Shown: in pieces, positions 63,894 through 64,000 of the stretch
Numbering within the stretch: position 1 is the stretch's first letter
Layout of the letters: every line of letters begins with the position of its first letter
Source of the DNA: Pseudomonas capeferrum
GTDB lineage: Bacteria; Pseudomonadota; Gammaproteobacteria; Pseudomonadales; Pseudomonadaceae
Length of the DNA: 64,000 bases
Reading direction: 5' to 3'
NCBI RefSeq assembly: GCF_013523055.1
Contig: NZ_JAAMQM010000023.1
Coordinates: 42,424 to 106,423 of the forward strand
Translations under genes and position numbers: made by a program
The notes under the pieces: generated by a model
Database searches by the model: none
Told to the model about the DNA's origin: nothing
Seen by the model: only the letters and a program-made list of their open reading frames with translations

Positions 63894-64000
63894 GCGCACC
63901 TCGGTTCAGCAAGTCGAAAGACGCCGAACCAACCGCTCTTTAACAAATTGAATCAAGCAATTCGTGTGGGTGCTTGTGAGCATGGACTGATAGTCTGCAA
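63894..64000 (+). ncRNA. rRNA operon leader with boxA
   Basis: GGTTC...GAACC (63903-63930) forms a short stem and is followed by boxA CGCTCTTTAACAA (63934-63946), the NusB/NusE-binding antitermination signal found before 16S rRNA. The remainder is typical Pseudomonas 16S leader. The 16S gene itself begins beyond the window. Confidence 0.85.

Overview
The window is a gene-dense, GC-rich chromosomal segment of a fluorescent Pseudomonas, most likely of the P. putida/entomophila group. This rests on characteristic gene orders: nppA1A2BCD-mltD-gloB-methyltransferase-rnhA-dnaQ, bphO-bphP, a six-gene sha/pha cation antiporter operon, and exaC-pqqA-ercA-ercS'. REP-type repeats and an rRNA operon leader agree. 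About 57 genes are supported. Apart from one gene cut by the left edge and one pseudogene, all read intact.

Layout. 1-12.5 kb: a bacteriophytochrome light sensor with its heme oxygenase, a TSUP permease, an amino-acid-type chemoreceptor behind a FliA-like promoter, a divergent LysR/PACE efflux pair with a LysR box between them, a lipoprotein, and a dicarboxylate transporter followed by two GntR/FCD regulators. 12.5-17.7 kb: an iron-uptake block made of a Fur-box-preceded TonB receptor, then a translationally coupled DUF3649-PepSY-DUF3325 operon; a 54-bp-arm inverted repeat lies between them. 17.7-29.7 kb: the Npp/Yej-type peptide ABC transporter and conserved housekeeping genes. 29.8-36.5 kb: a small protein, the ChrR flavin reductase, an AraC regulator, and a 1502-residue protein with an N-terminal toxin-like region, leucine-rich repeats and a C-terminal NEL-type E3 ubiquitin ligase domain bearing the Cys-x-Asp catalytic motif. 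This is the most striking gene here: a eukaryote-directed effector with no secretion system nearby.

36.7-45.5 kb: a four-gene beta-oxidation operon, then the alcohol/aldehyde block: exaC, an orphan 23-residue pqqA, ercA and a hybrid sensor kinase. 45.8-47.8 kb: a zinc-site-degenerate DksA paralogue and small hypothetical genes, two of which overlap antisense. 47.8-53.9 kb: the antiporter operon, every junction overlapping. 54-63.5 kb: a DMT exporter divergent from an XRE-cupin regulator with a perfect 18-bp palindrome between them; a GlxA-type regulator broken by three single-base losses; an FAD oxidoreductase; a hydrolase/DUF3182 pair; Xaa-Pro aminopeptidase; a lipoprotein; and an RhtA-type exporter preceded by a 16/18 match to the same palindrome. 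The right end carries three tandem -35/-10 promoters and the boxA leader of an rRNA operon whose 16S gene lies outside.

Much of the content concerns sensing (light, amino acids, alcohols), uptake (iron, peptides, dicarboxylates), export (biocides, amino acids, cations) and carbon catabolism, as in a soil, plant or insect-associated generalist. The NEL protein adds a host-interaction element. Functions are inferred from motif recognition and gene order; no database search was run.
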